This document shows positions 36,120-46,302 of a stretch of DNA of 64,000 nucleotides, piece by piece. A model generated the notes under the pieces. The model was given only the letters and a program-made list of their open reading frames with translations, made no database searches and was not told the DNA's origin. The translations under genes were made by a program, and so were the position numbers. The DNA lies in NCBI GenBank assembly GCA_963556145.1, contig OY744470.1, positions 3,596,001 through 3,660,000 on the forward strand. The letters run 5' to 3'. This DNA is from Hygrocybe punicea (Eukaryota > Basidiomycota > Agaricomycetes > Agaricales > Hygrophoraceae). Each line of letters begins with the position of its first letter. Within the stretch, counting starts at the first letter, position 1.

Positions 36120-37963
36120 ATGGAAAGCAACAGTGATCAGCCCTTTTTTGTAACGCAATATTCAATGTCAGACGCGGCATGGCGTTAGGACCCAGGACAC
36201 TCCACCAATGATAAGTGTTCCGCATACAAGTAATATAGTAGTGTCTTCGTAGCGTTTAACAAGTGTCCTCATAGCATCAAGTGTCTTCATGTACAAGTAT
36301 CTTCATAGCAATAAATTCTGATATAAGACTGAGGCTTGATCAGATTACCACCAGACTATTGAGTAAAAGATATGTGGAATTGCTATTAGACAATCATGAA
36401 TCTATACTTCGAGAGTCCTGGAACTTAGTAGGAGGCCTCAAAACCCTTCGCCGGCCACACCAGCTTCAGTTTGTTGGAGGTGTCACATATGGGCTTGCAC
36501 CTCAAGACGTTGCGGGTATTCGGGTGACTTTGTCGACGCCCATTCGGTTGGTGAGACGAACGACGTCGCCGAAGTCTAGTGACGTCGGGTCTGTTGTGTA
36601 CAGAATCTATCAGATATTACTTAGATAAAGGAGAAACACTCACCTAGCAATAGCCGTAGTTCGCGCACTTTATTTGCACGTTTTGGGTCGCGGTCGCGCT
36701 TTAAACACTCACACTCCCAAACAACAATCTAATGTCCCACCACTCTACCTCATCCACACTGGTGCTCGAGGCACAAAGCGACTCGCCGCCGCCGCTATCC
36801 ACCCCAAACAATCCCACCCAAGCCATGGCCAACGCCAACGGCAATAATGAATCCGGCCTGTTATCTCCCCTCGCGCTCACCCTGCTATCGTTCGACTCGC
36901 CGGGGCCTCTATCTCCCCTCGCGCTCACCCTGCTATCGTTCGACTCGCCGGGGCCTCTATCTCCCCTCGCGCTCACCCTGCTATCGTTCGACTTGCCGGG
37001 GCCTCTATCTGCCCAGGCCCAACTTGCAGGCGTTGGCTCAAACGAAGACGGCCAACTTTCTCCACTCACACTCAACCTTCGATCGTTCAACTCGTTGACG
37101 CTCCCACCCACCTCAGCGCTATGTCTGAGCATCGAAAACGACGGTCAATTATCCCCACTCGCCCTGGCCCTCCTATCGTTCGACTCTCCGGCACTTCTAT
37201 CGGCCCCAGCCCAACTTTCGGGCATGGGGAATGAGAACGACGGATTGTCGCCCCTCCCTCTCTCCCTCCGATCGTTTGACATCCAACGCAGCAGTGAAGG
37301 GTCTCCCGAAGCGTCGTTAGTTCCTGTGCAGGCCGAAGTTCGCAACGGCGGTGGAGAATCGTTGTAAGCAAATGGATAATGTGAATATGGCGCGTATCCG
37401 TGAGTTTCCCCCCCCCCTTGCTTGCCCCTCCGTTTCTTGCATTGAAATTATCAGGGCTAACAGTTTTGCAGGTGATGTTGATCTGGGTGATGAAATTGCC
37501 ATGATGGGAGTGGTTGTTAGAGGAGAATAATGAAAATTTTTGGATACTCCCGTTTGTGAAATGTTGAATTAGATAAATGCTCTTGAAGATTCTGCTCTTG
37601 CGTAGATTCGCCCTGATGCTTTCACTTCATATGGCAAGCTCTGGTTTGGTCTTTGAGCAAAGCTGGTGATAGCGTCCGGCAGTGGGATAGCAAGTCGGTG
37701 ATCTTTGCTTTATCGTGGAATCTTGACAACAATTGCAGGCACGTGTTGTGAAACACGCCGTCTTTTCTTCTCACCCATGACCAAGGTGAACCAGAAAAAC
37801 CAATACAAGCCATGCCGTCAGTCGTTTTTCATTCCATCTCTTTCTTTCTGGCTGACACACTCCAAGCTCCCGAGGACGAGCTACGCGAGCTCCTGTTGTT
37901 CTACTACAATCTCGGTCTAAACGACAAGAAGGTTGCGTCGTCATGTCTTTATCATTTCGATAC
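36120..37963 (+). repeat. Left arm of the 1.84 kb inverted repeat
   Basis: Reverse complement of 46151-47994. It contains a 115-codon frame (36281-36628), the 211-codon tandem-repeat frame (36732-37367), and the first exon of the integrase-type gene (from 37812), which is cut off at 37963 inside ..SCLYHFDTE. Beyond 37967 the sequence diverges completely from the right arm. Confidence 0.95.
36732..37367 (+). CDS. 211-codon frame with 16-residue repeats (left arm)
   Basis: Low-complexity protein with three nearly exact copies of LSPLALTLLSFDSPGP (48 bp period, about 36860-37005) and four weaker relatives further on (LSPLTLNLRSFN, LSPLALALLSFDSP, LSPLPLSLRSFD). No known domain. A short downstream exon might continue it. 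An identical copy lies in the right arm at 47382-46747. Whether it is translated is unknown. Confidence 0.4.
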   Translation: MSHHSTSSTLVLEAQSDSPPPLSTPNNPTQAMANANGNNESGLLSPLALTLLSFDSPGPLSPLALTLLSFDSPGPLSPLALTLLSFDLPGPLSAQAQLAGVGSNEDGQLSPLTLNLRSFNSLTLPPTSALCLSIENDGQLSPLALALLSFDSPALLSAPAQLSGMGNENDGLSPLPLSLRSFDIQRSSEGSPEASLVPVQAEVRNGGGESL

Positions 37964-38097
37964 CGAGGGGTACCCATGTATTGACAGGTACGTCCGTCAC
38001 CCAGTGACGAGCTTATCAACGTCAAGGTGGCCAAAGGCCAAAGGCTGTTGTCTGGATCCTTAGGGAACTTGCTGGGGATTGCCATGTTCTGACACGT

Positions 38098-38652
38098 TTG
38101 CACACCATGAACCCCCAAGATCACCCTTCACCTGGCTCCATTGTCCAACCGAGAACGACAGTCGACCTTGCGGGCACAGCGGTTAGCCAGGGTGGCCACC
38201 TCATGTCGAACAAAAAGTGCAAACTTCCTGACGGTTCGCTCAAGCGAACACGCCAGGACCATGAGGAGATCCACTTTCCGGTCCCGAAGTGGAAACCGGT
38301 CATCGAGGGCGAACACGTCCCCATCACGGCGCTTCCAGAGTGGGCTCGGCAGGCCTTTACTGGGCCTAGTTTGAATCGTATTCAAAGCAAGTTGTATCCT
38401 ATTGCTTATGGTACAGACAAGCCAATCTTGTTGTGTGCCCCAACCGTGGTTGGCAAGGTATGCACACGAACACACATACAGCTTATCGGGGCCTCGGTGA
38501 CGCTCCCCAATTGCCAGGACGTTGCAACATTCCACCGTGTCGACCCCAACAGCGACCTCTTCTATTTTGATGCATCGTACCGCCTACAACAGCAGTTCAT
38601 CGGCGTCACAGATGAGAAAGCTATCAAGAGCTACCAAGTTCCAGAGCACTGA
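38098..38652 (+). pseudogene. Scrambled fragment of pre-mRNA splicing helicase BRR2
   Basis: The first half reads TTVDLAGTAVSQGGHLMSNK, EEIHFPVPKWKP and LNRIQSKLYPIAYGTDKPIL then LLCAPTVVGKV, the start of the first Ski2-like helicase cassette of BRR2, with the Walker A glycine/threonine positions changed (family GAGKT). After about 20 unrelated residues it jumps to ASVTLPNCQDVATFHRVD and LFYFDASYRLQQQFIGVTD, which in BRR2 lies well over 100 residues further on. So motifs Ia, II (DExH) and intervening sequence are deleted. Remaining BRR2 sequence is absent. A captured, internally deleted gene piece inside the 11.9 kb element; it cannot be a working helicase. Confidence 0.8.
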
Positions 38653-39111
38653 GCGCCGGATCAGCTTCCACCGAAAATGACTTCCCTTTAGCAAGAATAA
38701 GTAGTGGAATGCCGTTTATCATATGTATTGTGTACCATACCTTCAAATGCTACTCAATTCAAAATGTATTCAACGTGTCGGCAAGTAAATGTATTACACT
38801 TTCGCAACATATTGGCTAGGCAAGCTGATTGATCCTGTGCGGACGTTTTGGGGCTGGTCAGTCTCGAGATCATGATATATATGTAAACTTTGCTTCCTTT
38901 AAAGTACGATAACAATACACAGAGTTCAGCAGTCGAACACCAATCGGCATGGAAATCCCAATTCGGACTGAGGTTACACTTCCGTCGTTTCACACAATTT
39001 ACGGCCAATAAAATTTTATTCAGTCACATTAGTGTCCCTGCCTTCGGAATACTCGTCACTCCCAACACAACACTCCTTTGCTCCCCAACATTCCTTTTTA
39101 TATTTCAATCC

Positions 39112-42100
39112 ATGCCGCAGTACGCCGCCGAATTCACATCTGAAAATGAAATTGTCATCTGCGGTGGTCCATGCAAGAAGCAGATCAAGCCGCCTGCGGG
39201 GATATTTTATCTGTTGAACCAAGATCGCTCTCGGGCTGGGCGAAAAGTGTGCTCTGACTGCCATCAGTACTACCTCAACAAAAAAACCACTCGCCGTGTT
39301 GATGGTAACCACTTTCATCATTTTACCTCCGTTTTGCTAACCCATATGAGACACAGCTGCGGAAAGTGTTAAATCTATCCAGAGACAAGTTGCTGTTGCA
39401 CAGCGCGGTGGTGAGTATGAGAATATTACCCTATGGATATGCTGACTCACATGCCGAATGTTACAGAGCGGACAGATCCGGTGCAGGCACTTGGATATCT
39501 AGCTCGACATGATGGTTTCCGACCGTTGCCTCCCCCTCCAGCCTCGGGGCCGGTGATCATAACACCAGCCCTCTATAATCAGGCCCCGCAACTAACATTC
39601 CCTGCGGAATTCCGGAACCTACCCACTGTCAACGGCTATCAAGAAGCCCATCAGCGTTACGTGGAGTTAAAGAATCGGTTCAGTGCCCAGGCATTTGCAG
39701 TTGGGCCTGTCGCTGAGGTCATCGTTATCAAGTTTTGGGTGAAGGTGCTGCTTCCAGGTCGAAAAACAGCCGTATGGGTCGCGGTGGAGTGGTACGGAGG
39801 TACCACTCCGGGGGCTAGCTGGAGAGTCTCGCTGGAGAGCTGGCGAGGAAGGCTTGATTGGGACTGACTACTGACAGGGATCTATCTACAACGAACCGTG
39901 GGAGCCTCGTCACGTGACTAGGCACTCGCTACCACTCCAATTGCCCCCCTCCCTCATAGCGATGTCCTCGTCGCTATCGAAGACCTGAAAGAAAGAAAGA
40001 AAGAAAGAAAAAAAGAAAAAAAGGGAAGAGGAAAGAAAGAGGAAAAAAGACTGAAAAAGAAACTAGTCTACTCCACTGGGGTCTAGCAAAGGAGGTCCAA
40101 GACTGGGATCAAAGGGAATGGGAACTTGTCCAGAAAAAGATGGAAAGGAAACAGAGGGTTGGGAAAAGGCAGGAGAAACGTCGTGGACACAAGCTGGAAG
40201 TTTTGATGAGTTTCGCATAGAGATGGTGGGAAGATGGCGGGGTTGTACTCGGAATGGGGAGTTGTCGAAATGTGTTGGGTATGGTTGACAACGAGGTGGG
40301 ATTTTATGTACGGGGTATCTCAGGGGAAGGTTTTGAGGGTGGACACGGCGGTGACGGTAGCAAAGCGTGGACCATGGATTTTGCGCTCGGGGGTAGGTGA
40401 GGGTAGGGATGCTCTTCGGTCGCCAAATAGGGGCGTGGGTGGGGCGGGTGTCGCGCCAGGTATGGTTTTGACAGGGAATGTTGAATGCAAGGACGGCTTG
40501 GGTTTTCGGGGCAGGGATATTGTCGTGGTATGCTGATGGTGGTGTTTCCACGGGTTCCGTTTGCGTAGACGCGTCGGCATATTGTTTTGTGGCCATAGGT
40601 GGGTCTGCCTCGTGTGCAGTCGCAGGTCCGGTATGTGCCTCCGTGCTCACGGGTTGTTGCTTTTTCTCATCTTGCCCTTTGATGTTTCGCCTCGGAGCAC
40701 CATCCCTCTCGTTTCGGTTCTCTCCTGCGAGGATCTCCGCAATTTGGGATGGCAGAGGCCATGCTCGGCCGTCGTAGCGTGTCTGGTGGTTGCCGGAAGC
40801 GTGGTATGGTGTGGGGGCGGGACGCCCGCGTTGGTGGTTTGGTTTTGGGTCAGGGTAGACGGGGATGGTGGGTCGAGACGGTGTAGGCGTTAGACGTTCG
40901 TGTTGGAAGGGTTTCGAGGCCGGTTTCGCGGTGCTGGAAGTGAGTATGCCAGTGGGCGTTGAACACTCGCGCTCGTGCGACCTTTTTGGGTCGGGGTGGG
41001 ACAAGGTTGCAGGCTGGGATGGAACGGGCGCGGGACAGGGCTCTGGGGTTGGCTTTGCATTGGGGTTAGGTCTACACGCCGGGCGTTCGCGCTCACGGCC
41101 GCTTTTGGCGCTGGGGTTGGGGTATTTCGAAGGGAGCACGCGGCTGCGCTCTGCTCCGGGGTGCTTTGGGTTGGGGGTGGCGAGAGCCGCGGGCGCTGGG
41201 CATTCGCGTCCGTGCTCGGTTTGGAGGTGGTTGGCATTGTGGGACGGCGTGGTGGACGCGTTTGACGTGGGCTGGGGCTCGTCTTGGCACACCGGCATTG
41301 GCATCTGTGGTTTCTGGGTCAACGGGGGCGGGGCCGTACGTTGGGGTTGCGGCTGAGGTGCTGGTGGTGCTTCGCGGTGCTTCACGTTCGTTGGTGACGT
41401 GGCGGCAGCAGCTGGGCTGGACTGGGGTTCGTTTGGGCACACGGGTGCTCGCGTTGGCCGTTCCTCGGTCGACGTGGGTGTGGTTGGACGCTGGGGCCAT
41501 GGTCCGGGTATTGAAGGCGAAGGCTGCAGCGTTGGGTGCAGCCGTGACGTGGCAGTTGTGTTGGGCGTGATGGGCACGCGTGCGGACGGCGTTGGGGCCT
41601 GCGAGACGGTAGACGGGGTTGCCGTTGACGTTGTGGGGACTTGGGGCGTGGTTGCGAGGGTGGGGGACGCGAACGTGGCAGTTGGCTTTGGGGCGCGTTC
41701 TGACGCGTTTTGCAGCGAGGGTGGGGCCATTTGGGTGGGCAATAACGACGTGGCGTGCTCGGGCGCGAACGTCGACGTTTCTGGTGGAGGTGGGCGCGCT
41801 GTGGTGTGCTGGGGCGCGTTTTCGCGCGTGGATGCCGTTTGGATGCTTGGGTTGGGGTATTTTGGTGGGAGCTCGCGGCTGCGCTCTGCTCCAGGTTGTT
41901 TGGGGGTGGGGGTGGCGAGAGCCGCGGGCGCTGGGGATTCGCGTCCGCGCTCGGTTTGGAGGTGGTTGGCGATGTGGGACGGTGATGGTGGTGAGTTTCG
42001 GGGCCTGTGCCTCGCTTTTGGCTTGACGTGGTTGGGACTAGCAAGGTGGGGTGACGGGGCTGTCGAACGCTCACGCTCGGAAGCGCTGGGAGGTGCTGGA

Positions 42101-44435
42101 GTGACGTTGCTGGGCACCGGGGCAGTGAGCGTCGTCGTTGTGTTCATTTGGGTCCACGTCGCTGTGGGCTGGGCCGTTGGTGGCGAGATTGTTGGTTCTT
42201 TTTTTGTATTGCTTTTCCATCGGGTTTTTTCCTTCTTCGCTCGTTCTTTTTGTTTCTTTTTAGTAGTCATTTGTGCGGTCGAGAAAATGAAAGTGTTTGG
42301 TGCTTGGAAAATCGTTCGGTGCTCGGAAAACTACTTGGTGTTCGGGAAACTGCTGGGTGTGCTCTGTGCTCTGTGCTCGGGCTCGTAAAATTGCTAGAGT
42401 GCTGAAAAATCACTAGAAGTTGCTGAAAGTCGCTGAAAATCGCTGAAGATGGAGGCTGTGTTCGAATCCGCTCTCATCACCACGTTGGAGTGGTACGGAG
42501 GTACCGCTCCGGGGGCTAGCTGGAGAGTCTCGCTGGAGAGCTGGCGAGGAAGGCTTGATTGGGACTGACTACTGACAGGGATCTATCTACAACGAACCGT
42601 GGGAGCCTCGTCACGTGACTAGGCACTCGCTACCACTCCAGCGGTGAGTGAAGCCATGACATTTCCACAAGAGCCAATTCAACGTGGCGTTCACAGGATA
42701 TTTGCGAGACCGTTGGATCCATACCTGTTCATAGCGGCGTGAATGATCTCAAGTTGACTGGAGTGACGGCTGTAGCACACAAGTACATTAAGTGGACAAA
42801 AGGCATGGGGCTCAATCCTGATGACGTCGAACTCCGATCCGCACAATGGGAAGAGCTCTTACCAAAGGGGTTAGGGAATCTCGATGTCGATGCTGTTTCG
42901 CAACGATATTTCAAAATGGTTCGAGGTAAAAGACGTTTTGAAGCTGGTGGAAAGGTTCTCGAGTTGATACTAGCAATATCACATGAACTATATGAAATTG
43001 CACATACCAACAGTATCCGAGACGACTCTGTGCCATTACAGGTATGCAAACGCACCGAAGAATGTCTGGTTGATTGACTGTCATTCAGCTTGTCGCAGAA
43101 GTGAAAGAAATTGCAGCTCCACCCAGGCCCAAACGACAGCATGCCGAATTATCAGCCGATGACAACTCTTCCGATGTCCCTCGAACCCGTTCACTGGCAT
43201 TACAATCAGTCACCAGCACAGGTACCACCAGTACTTCTCGACTGAGGCATGCGTTGCAAGCACAAAAAGCACCAGGTCGGAAAGCTATGCAAGGGATATG
43301 TAAGTGGATCAACATGCACTAATGGCCCTGACAACTCATCTGTTTCGAAGTTGACCTCAAAATCACGGAATGCATGGTTTACCCAACGGAGTTCCCTTCC
43401 ATTGATCACCTTATTGCAAAGCCGAAGGCCCCTGTTCTCCTCGTGGACAAAGGTTTCCCCATCATCCTCACGTTCAATACCAACGACCCCATTTCTGGCG
43501 CTTGCAAAGTGGCGTACTTTGGTCATACCAACAAGCCGGTCTTTCCAGGCTCGGAATCTCTTGCCGTTTGTGTCAAGCAGGCATTTTGTAACAGCCGAAC
43601 GTCGGATTCTCGAATTATATTTGAAGGTCCTAAACAAGCTGAATTACTGACCACCGAAATCAACTGTTCACGCTGGGCTTCAGCTCTGATGCGCCTCGTA
43701 TACGAGTTTATGGAAAAGGAAAACTGGACTCAAGGAAAGCCACCCTTTCCTGTACCGAAGATGCGTTATGTCAACGTAGCATTGGCGGTGGCTAGTAACA
43801 ATAAACGAGATGCTTATTTATTGGAGGAAGTCGTTGATGGATCAGACGGAGATTTCCTCAAGTATATCAACAACACTTCGGCAGCTCCTCTTCCGCAGCT
43901 GGACTCAAAGAGGGAATACGTTGGTCTATTCTTGTCATTTGCTCAGCACGTCCAAATGCTCGAGACTCAGCATCATGTCTTTGTTTCTGATCAACAAGGT
44001 ATACAATATTGTTTTGTCGCCAAGAATCATGCTGACATTCAACTTCTCACAGGAGGTCTCACTTTACTCTCTGATCCACAAATAATCACTTCGCCGTAAG
44101 TTTTACTTGTTCTTTATGTATTCTGATGCCTACTTTGTATCAAAAGTGACCTCGGACCTGAGCGTGTGTTCGCTGATGGGAATTTGGCGGCCTCCTTCAC
44201 CTACTTCGGAGATGATCATATTTGCAACAAGTTCTGTGAATTCTATGATCTATCTCCTATCAAGCCAGCACTGAAGGCTCACTTGAAACCTGGATTGATG
44301 TTGGAAAGGCTACAGCAAGAGCAAGCGTTGGAGGTTTTAGGCCAGGAGTGCGGCAGCCTGTTCTTAGCCGAGGAAGGGGAGATAACTGAGGGTGGAGGGC
44401 CAGCTGGAAGGAAGTCGAAGAAAAAGAGGGTCTGA
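39112..44435 (+). CDS. Alpha-type protein kinase gene interrupted by an LTR element
   Basis: N-terminal exons encode a Cys-rich module (CGGPCKKQIKPPAGIFYLLN, then RKVCSDCHQYYLNK), AAESVKSIQRQVAVAQRG and a Pro-rich linker. After the nested LTR element the frame resumes at 42691: DICETVGSIPVHSGVNDLKL, a basic linker, then the alpha-kinase fold: KAPVLLVDKGFPIILTF, FEGPKQAELLTTEINC, RDAYLLEEVVDG, FLKYINNTSA, LSFAQHVQMLETQHHVFVSD, QGGLTLLSDPQIITSP, FADGNLAASFTYFG and HICNKFCEFYDL. Asp of VSDQQG..LTDP-like and the HICNKFC zinc site match the family. The C-terminus ends in KSKKKRV. Exons either side of the insertion splice well, so the gene was intact before it. Confidence 0.75.
39785..39939 (-). 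repeat. 3' LTR (by element orientation), 155 bp
   Basis: TG...CA-bounded. Itself starts with a small palindrome (GGTACGGAGGTACCACTCC). One base different from 42486-42640 (A versus G at position 21). Confidence 0.9.
39988..40060 (+). repeat. (GAAA)n / purine-rich tract
   Basis: GAAAGAAAGAAAGAAAGAAA followed by A-rich purine sequence inside the LTR element. Confidence 0.85.
40063..42270 (-). CDS. 735-aa proline-rich protein of the LTR element
   Basis: Continuous frame from a lysine-rich start (MTTKKKQKERAKKEKTRWKS) through a Pro/Thr/Ala/Ser-rich body to a C-terminal ~180 residues that are less repetitive and richer in Tyr/Arg/His. It contains a long internal duplication (NHLQTERGRESPAPAALATP and NHLQTEHGRECPAPAALATP). 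No CCHC zinc knuckle and no enzymatic motif. It may stand in for Gag or be non-functional filler; I cannot say which. The opposite strand has long Gly/Trp-rich frames that are only shadows of this composition. Confidence 0.55.
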   Translation of the reverse strand: MTTKKKQKERAKKEKTRWKSNTKKEPTISPPTAQPTATWTQMNTTTTLTAPVPSNVTPAPPSASERERSTAPSPHLASPNHVKPKARHRPRNSPPSPSHIANHLQTERGRESPAPAALATPTPKQPGAERSRELPPKYPNPSIQTASTRENAPQHTTARPPPPETSTFAPEHATSLLPTQMAPPSLQNASERAPKPTATFASPTLATTPQVPTTSTATPSTVSQAPTPSARVPITPNTTATSRLHPTLQPSPSIPGPWPQRPTTPTSTEERPTRAPVCPNEPQSSPAAAATSPTNVKHREAPPAPQPQPQRTAPPPLTQKPQMPMPVCQDEPQPTSNASTTPSHNANHLQTEHGRECPAPAALATPNPKHPGAERSRVLPSKYPNPSAKSGRERERPACRPNPNAKPTPEPCPAPVPSQPATLSHPDPKRSHERECSTPTGILTSSTAKPASKPFQHERLTPTPSRPTIPVYPDPKPNHQRGRPAPTPYHASGNHQTRYDGRAWPLPSQIAEILAGENRNERDGAPRRNIKGQDEKKQQPVSTEAHTGPATAHEADPPMATKQYADASTQTEPVETPPSAYHDNIPAPKTQAVLAFNIPCQNHTWRDTRPTHAPIWRPKSIPTLTYPRAQNPWSTLCYRHRRVHPQNLPLRYPVHKIPPRCQPYPTHFDNSPFRVQPRHLPTISMRNSSKLPACVHDVSPAFSQPSVSFPSFSGQVPIPFDPSLGPPLLDPSGVD
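42486..42640 (-). repeat. 5' LTR (by element orientation), 155 bp
   Basis: Near-identical to 39785-39939. The tRNA-like primer-binding site lies immediately inside it on the minus strand (about 42482-42455). Confidence 0.9.
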
Positions 44436-44569
44436 TCAACGCCATAATGTTCTCCGGTTCTGCATAGATTATTTTTTCAATCTCTTCTCTTTACTTACAA
44501 TTTTTTTCATCCAACCGATACCCATAGTTATAGAAAATTTCTTGGACAATACATGGACAATAATGATAG

Positions 44570-46302
44570 TTACTCTTCGTCAGAACTACTTTCCTGATCT
44601 GTAAAGTCAGCATATTCCAGAACAGATTCGGAAACACCAGATTCCGCTCGTGTATGATTAGGGAATCCCGGTTCTCCGTAGGGGCCAACTACATTGTCGC
44701 CATTTCGTAATTCCCGAAGTCCGGAAAGAAGGGGGACACCATCATTTGCTATCCTTTGCGTCTCCTGATGAGATTCTAATATGGGTGTAAGTTCGGCATT
44801 GCCCAGTGCACGAAAAGCCTGCAATAGTTGGAGATAGACGACCCAGAATGAACTAGATGAGACGGGTGGCCTCCCAATGCCGGCATAGAGGCCGTGCACA
44901 CGCTCCTCGAATGGTGGAGGCACGAGTTGGAAGACCGGGTCTTCAGGAGGAGCATAGAGCCTTTCGGCTTCATCTAGCAATGATGCCGGAACAACCACCT
45001 AGAATGGGTATGAGACGGCATTGAACGCTATACGACTACATTCATACCTTGAAGTCCAATGCACCATATTGTTTGGGATGCAGGCGAATGAGCTCTGGTA
45101 TTCCATGAGGAAGGATCTTTTTCTTGTCTCGGCGTGGCGCTGTTTGGTTCCGCTGTATAACCCATCTGTCGAGTTCAGCTTGAATCCATGGTATCGCGAG
45201 CCACCTAAAGACGAAACTGACCAAAATGTTAATGCTAAGAAACCTCAAAATAGGACACACTCACTTTTCGAGTGGATCACTAGCGTCATACCACCCACTA
45301 TTCACACCATGATCAAGGATATTCTCGAAGCCGGGCGTAAAATCCCGACGAAAGACGGACCAATTTGCCTCGGACTTAACATTATGCTTTTCCCTCATCC
45401 ATCGGTGTTGTAGGGTGTCGCTGAGAGTGGGATCAAGCCGGTGGCGTATCAGAGTTTGTGAATTGGCGACACCAAAGTTTTCTGAACCAGGATCGCTTTG
45501 AGTTACTAGCGGAACTCCTTGATAACATCAGGAGATGAAGTTTTGCAAACAAGGAATCATGGACACGTTACCCCCTGTTTTCCGAGCAGCTTCGATGTAG
45601 AAGCTGGTGATCAGCTTCGGATTTTTGTTGGTCCACCAGACTTTCAACCAGTTGTTGTACGACATGAATGGGTCAACACTGTTATGGAAATAAAGTCCAA
45701 AACGTAACCATTTATCGTGTTGGTCTTGACACCAGATATCATTCACTCCGGCACACCAGAAGCGTTTTCGCTTGAAGCGGTTATGGCGGCGTCCTTCAAC
45801 AGCATGTCGTTCAGTTGAAATGAGAAAATTTGATATCAATGCCCTGTGGCATAAAAAATCAATATATAGCAGGATGTTTAAAACTGGTACATTACCGTGA
45901 AACACGCATGCCATACTCTTGTCGGAGGTTCTTGCGGATGTTTTCGCTACCACGCTTCGGGAACCGCCTGCGTATCTCCTCTATTGCTCCTGAGATTGAA
46001 TCAAATGTATGGTTCTGTTGACGGGTGCTCTTTAAATCCCACTTCCGCCTGAGACGCTTGACCGTTGATGCACTGTTGATTGTTGAGGTTGTAATCTGTA
46101 TTACGAAGAAAGCGTAATAGGAGGTACTCAACCTGAGCCCATATTGCTCCGTATCGAAATGATAAAGACATGACGACGCAACCTTCTTGTCGTTTAGACC
46201 GAGATTGTAGTAGAACAACAGGAGCTCGCGTAGCTCGTCCTCGGGAGCTTGGAGTGTGTCAGCCAGAAAGAAAGAGATGGAATGAAAAACGACTGACGGC
46301 AT
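44570..46302 (-). CDS. Integrase-core (DDE) transposase-like protein
   Basis: Starts in the right arm at 46302. N-terminal helix-turn-helix-like region: EDELRELLLFYYNLGLNDKK, then RKWDLKSTRQQNHTF and IRRRFPKRGSENIRKNLRQE. The catalytic core follows: FKRKRFWCAGVNDIWCQDQH (first Asp), WLKVWWTNKNPKLITSFYIE, VTQSDPGSENFGVAN (second Asp and following Glu/Asn), LQHRWMREKHNVKSEANWS, FRWLAIPWIQAELDRWVIQR and the tail EDPVFQLVPPPFEERV, ending in DQESSSDEE. Six or so small introns all keep frame. This rve-fold family is widespread in Agaricomycetes; it is the obvious candidate mover of the 11.9 kb element. Whether the family is still mobile or domesticated is not known from sequence. Confidence 0.75.

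Larger units (their letters stand above)
39785..42640 (-). mobile_element. Non-autonomous LTR retroelement nested in the alpha-kinase gene
   Basis: Two 155 bp direct repeats (39785-39939 and 42486-42640) start TGGAGTGGTA and end TACCACTCCA, and differ at one visible position. The 4 bp duplication GCGG flanks the whole (39781-39784, 42641-42644). Read on the minus strand, 3 nt after the 5' LTR is TGGTGATGAGAGCGGATTCG.., complementary to a tRNA-Leu-like 3' end (primer-binding site), and GAGGGAGGGGGG lies just before the 3' LTR (polypurine tract). Inside is a 735-codon proline-rich frame and no protease, reverse transcriptase, RNase H or integrase, so it depends on another element. Near-identical LTRs imply recent insertion. 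Confidence 0.88.

Noticed and set aside
38098..38652. A functional BRR2-type helicase
   Set aside because: Walker A is changed, DExH motif is deleted, and the rest of the very large protein is missing.
41399..42388. Long plus-strand Gly/Trp/Val-rich frames opposite the LTR element's proline-rich frame
   Set aside because: They are compositional shadows of the GC-rich proline codons on the other strand; no motif, and orientation disagrees with the primer site and polypurine tract.
39785..42640. The two 155 bp repeats as a CRISPR-like or tandem array
   Set aside because: Only two copies 2.5 kb apart with TG..CA ends and a target duplication: LTRs.
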